This document shows, in pieces, positions 62,735 to 64,000 of a DNA stretch of 64,000 bases (within the stretch, counting starts at the first letter, position 1; each line of letters opens with the position of its first letter). Source of the DNA: Streptomyces sp. NRRL F-5126 (GTDB lineage Bacteria > Actinomycetota > Actinomycetes > Streptomycetales > Streptomycetaceae); NCBI RefSeq assembly GCF_000721265.1, contig NZ_JOFZ01000006.1:372001-436000 (forward strand), given 5' to 3'. The notes under the pieces are model-generated. The model saw nothing but the letters and a program-made list of their open reading frames with translations, did not search any database and had not been told where the DNA came from. Position numbers and translations under genes: made by a program.

Positions 62735-62913
62735 CGTGGCCCGCCTTCCTGTCCGCACCGGTGCCGCGAGGCCGGTCCCGCCCGCGAGCTTCCATAGTGC
62801 ATACGCGTGCGAGGGCCCGAGCACTCACCCCCCAGGGCGGCGAACCACGGATACGGCCGGATTCTCAGCCGACTCTCAGGAAAGCCCGGCGGCGCAGGCG
62901 CCGCTGCGCGGGG

Positions 62914-63993
62914 CTACTCGCAGACCTGGATCATGACCTCGTTCGTCTCGACGCCGCCCGCCGTGACGACTCGCACGCCGACCGGGCCCGGCTCCACCTC
63001 GGCCGGTACCGGGACGGTCAGCAGGGCGTCCGACGGGTTCGCGAACCCGCCGGGTACCGGCACCAGCGGCACGTGGACGTGGACAGCGCCGATCCGGACG
63101 ACCATGCGCGCGAGGCGGTCGGGGGTGGCGGCGCCCGGCGGCACGAAGCCCGAGCCGCGGATCTCGATGTCGTCGCCGGTCCTGATCGGCGCGTCGAGGT
63201 CGCCGGCCTCGCGGGCGCGGACGACCGACATCACCACGGGGCGGCCGCCCTCGGCGAACTTGCCCGCGAGGTAGGTGGCGGCGGACACCGCGAGCAGCAG
63301 GGCGGCCGCCCAGGGCAGGTCGGGCAGCTGGTCGGGGCGGCGTGCGAGGCGTACGGCGCACAGGACGACGGTGGCCGCGCCGACGAAGACGTAGCTCACG
63401 TCGGTGAGGCTGCCGCGCCGGTCGTCGTCGCACAGCAGGTCGGACAGGCGCGGCCGGTCGGCGCGCACCTTCTGCACGTGCCGGGTGGCGACGCGCGCGG
63501 CCACGATCACGCGGACGGCCACGGCGACCGCGCACACCACGGCGAGCGCCGTCAACAGCCCGCCGCCGTCGGCGAGTCGCAGGCCGGAGAGGATCTGGGC
63601 CCGGTCGGCGTGGTGGGAGGCGCCCGCGAGCCGGAGCGCCAGCACGAGCACCGAGAACACGGCGAGCAGCAGCCATGCGGAGGCGACCGTGCGCGAGGTG
63701 GAGAGGCGGTTGTCGTCGCCGATGAGCGGCGCGAGCAGGCCGCCGCGGCCGCGGTGCAGGGTGGCGGCCGCGGTGAGCAGCGCGCCGACGAGTACGCCCG
63801 CGATCAGCCCGGCCGTGCGGGCCGCGGTCCATCCCGCGCCGACCGCGGTGAGCGCCTGGACGAGTACGAGCACGACCACGCCGCCCCACACGGCGAACAG
63901 GGTCCACCGCCACACGGCGGACAGCCACGCCTCGCCGGCCTCGCGTCCGCGTTCGGCGACCGTACGGGCGGACTGCGTCAGCTCGTCCGACAC
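62914..63993 (-). CDS. Multi-pass membrane protein with IPT-like C-terminal domain (start near window edge)
   Basis: This 359-residue protein has about six membrane helices (for example LFAVWGGVVVLVLVQALTAV and LLTALAVVCAVAVAVRVIVA). A C-terminal beta-rich domain follows (GDDIEIRGSGFVPPG to VRVVTAGGVETNEVMIQV) that resembles an IPT/TIG fold, typical of extracellular or DNA-binding proteins. The GTG at 63993 is the last start inside the window; the frame is open to the edge, so the gene could begin farther right. The function is unknown. Confidence 0.65.
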   Translation of the reverse strand: MSDELTQSARTVAERGREAGEAWLSAVWRWTLFAVWGGVVVLVLVQALTAVGAGWTAARTAGLIAGVLVGALLTAAATLHRGRGGLLAPLIGDDNRLSTSRTVASAWLLLAVFSVLVLALRLAGASHHADRAQILSGLRLADGGGLLTALAVVCAVAVAVRVIVAARVATRHVQKVRADRPRLSDLLCDDDRRGSLTDVSYVFVGAATVVLCAVRLARRPDQLPDLPWAAALLLAVSAATYLAGKFAEGGRPVVMSVVRAREAGDLDAPIRTGDDIEIRGSGFVPPGAATPDRLARMVVRIGAVHVHVPLVPVPGGFANPSDALLTVPVPAEVEPGPVGVRVVTAGGVETNEVMIQVCE

Positions 63994-64000
63994 CCACTGC

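Overview
The window is GC-rich chromosomal DNA of a Streptomyces-type actinomycete. The evidence is strong G/C at third codon positions, frequent GTG starts, GTGA/ATGA-coupled operons, and familiar Streptomyces neighbourhoods (folD-DUF3017, purN-purH-DUF6350, sucC-sucD, PspC/histidine kinase/LuxR regulator, XRE-DUF397). Most of it is conserved core chromosome. Several accessory or regulatory modules are set into it. I see no rRNA, tRNA, integrase or IS element.

Layout. 0-13 kb: the tail of a D-Ala-D-Ala carboxypeptidase, a BrkB/YihY membrane protein, a DprE1/DprE2-like oxidoreductase pair, a 2H phosphoesterase, trpS, rocD, a DMT-type transporter, an ATP-grasp/lipoprotein pair, and a MocR regulator divergent from an AhpD-like protein. 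12.4-15.6 kb: a three-gene operon. Two of its products carry matching RHIM-like (amyloid-signalling-like) motifs, one at a C-terminus and one at an N-terminus. 15.7-31.2 kb: metabolic core (mdh, folD, purH, purN, sucC, sucD) with membrane proteins and regulators. 31.4-39.4 kb: a divergent cluster encoding VWA, DUF5682 and MoxR AAA proteins on one side and SWIM and DUF5691 proteins on the other. Its intergenic region holds a 14-bp inverted repeat whose arms match the RecA-independent (PafBC-type) DNA-damage promoter. 39.4-40.6 kb: a hyper-GC repeat region ending in twelve perfect 17-bp repeats that replace the 3' half of a B12-binding-domain gene. 40.8-48.4 kb: an M23 peptidase, a cytidine deaminase-like protein, the PcrA/UvrD helicase (also with a PafBC-like promoter), two tandem NlpC/P60 hydrolases and a small secreted protein. 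48.5-50.9 kb: an arsenic/heavy-metal cassette (arsC, ACR3-type pump, arsR, divergent cadI/arsI-like gene). 51-53.7 kb: a winged-helix-like protein, an XRE-DUF397 pair and an RsbW-like ATPase. 53.8-55.8 kb: an EACC1-caspase module. 55.9-64 kb: LysR/SDR, a DHFR-like reductase, a LiaFSR-like envelope-stress locus, a DoxX protein and a membrane protein with an IPT-like C-terminus.

How the parts may work together. The window combines housekeeping metabolism (TCA cycle, purine and one-carbon pathways), cell-wall hydrolysis and envelope sensing with three loci of the kind predicted to act in biological conflict or programmed responses: the RHIM-like pair, the MoxR/VWA/SWIM cluster and the EACC1-caspase pair. 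The shared DNA-damage-type promoter of the MoxR/SWIM cluster and pcrA gives a testable link between one of these loci and genome damage. These functional links are inferences from motifs and gene order.
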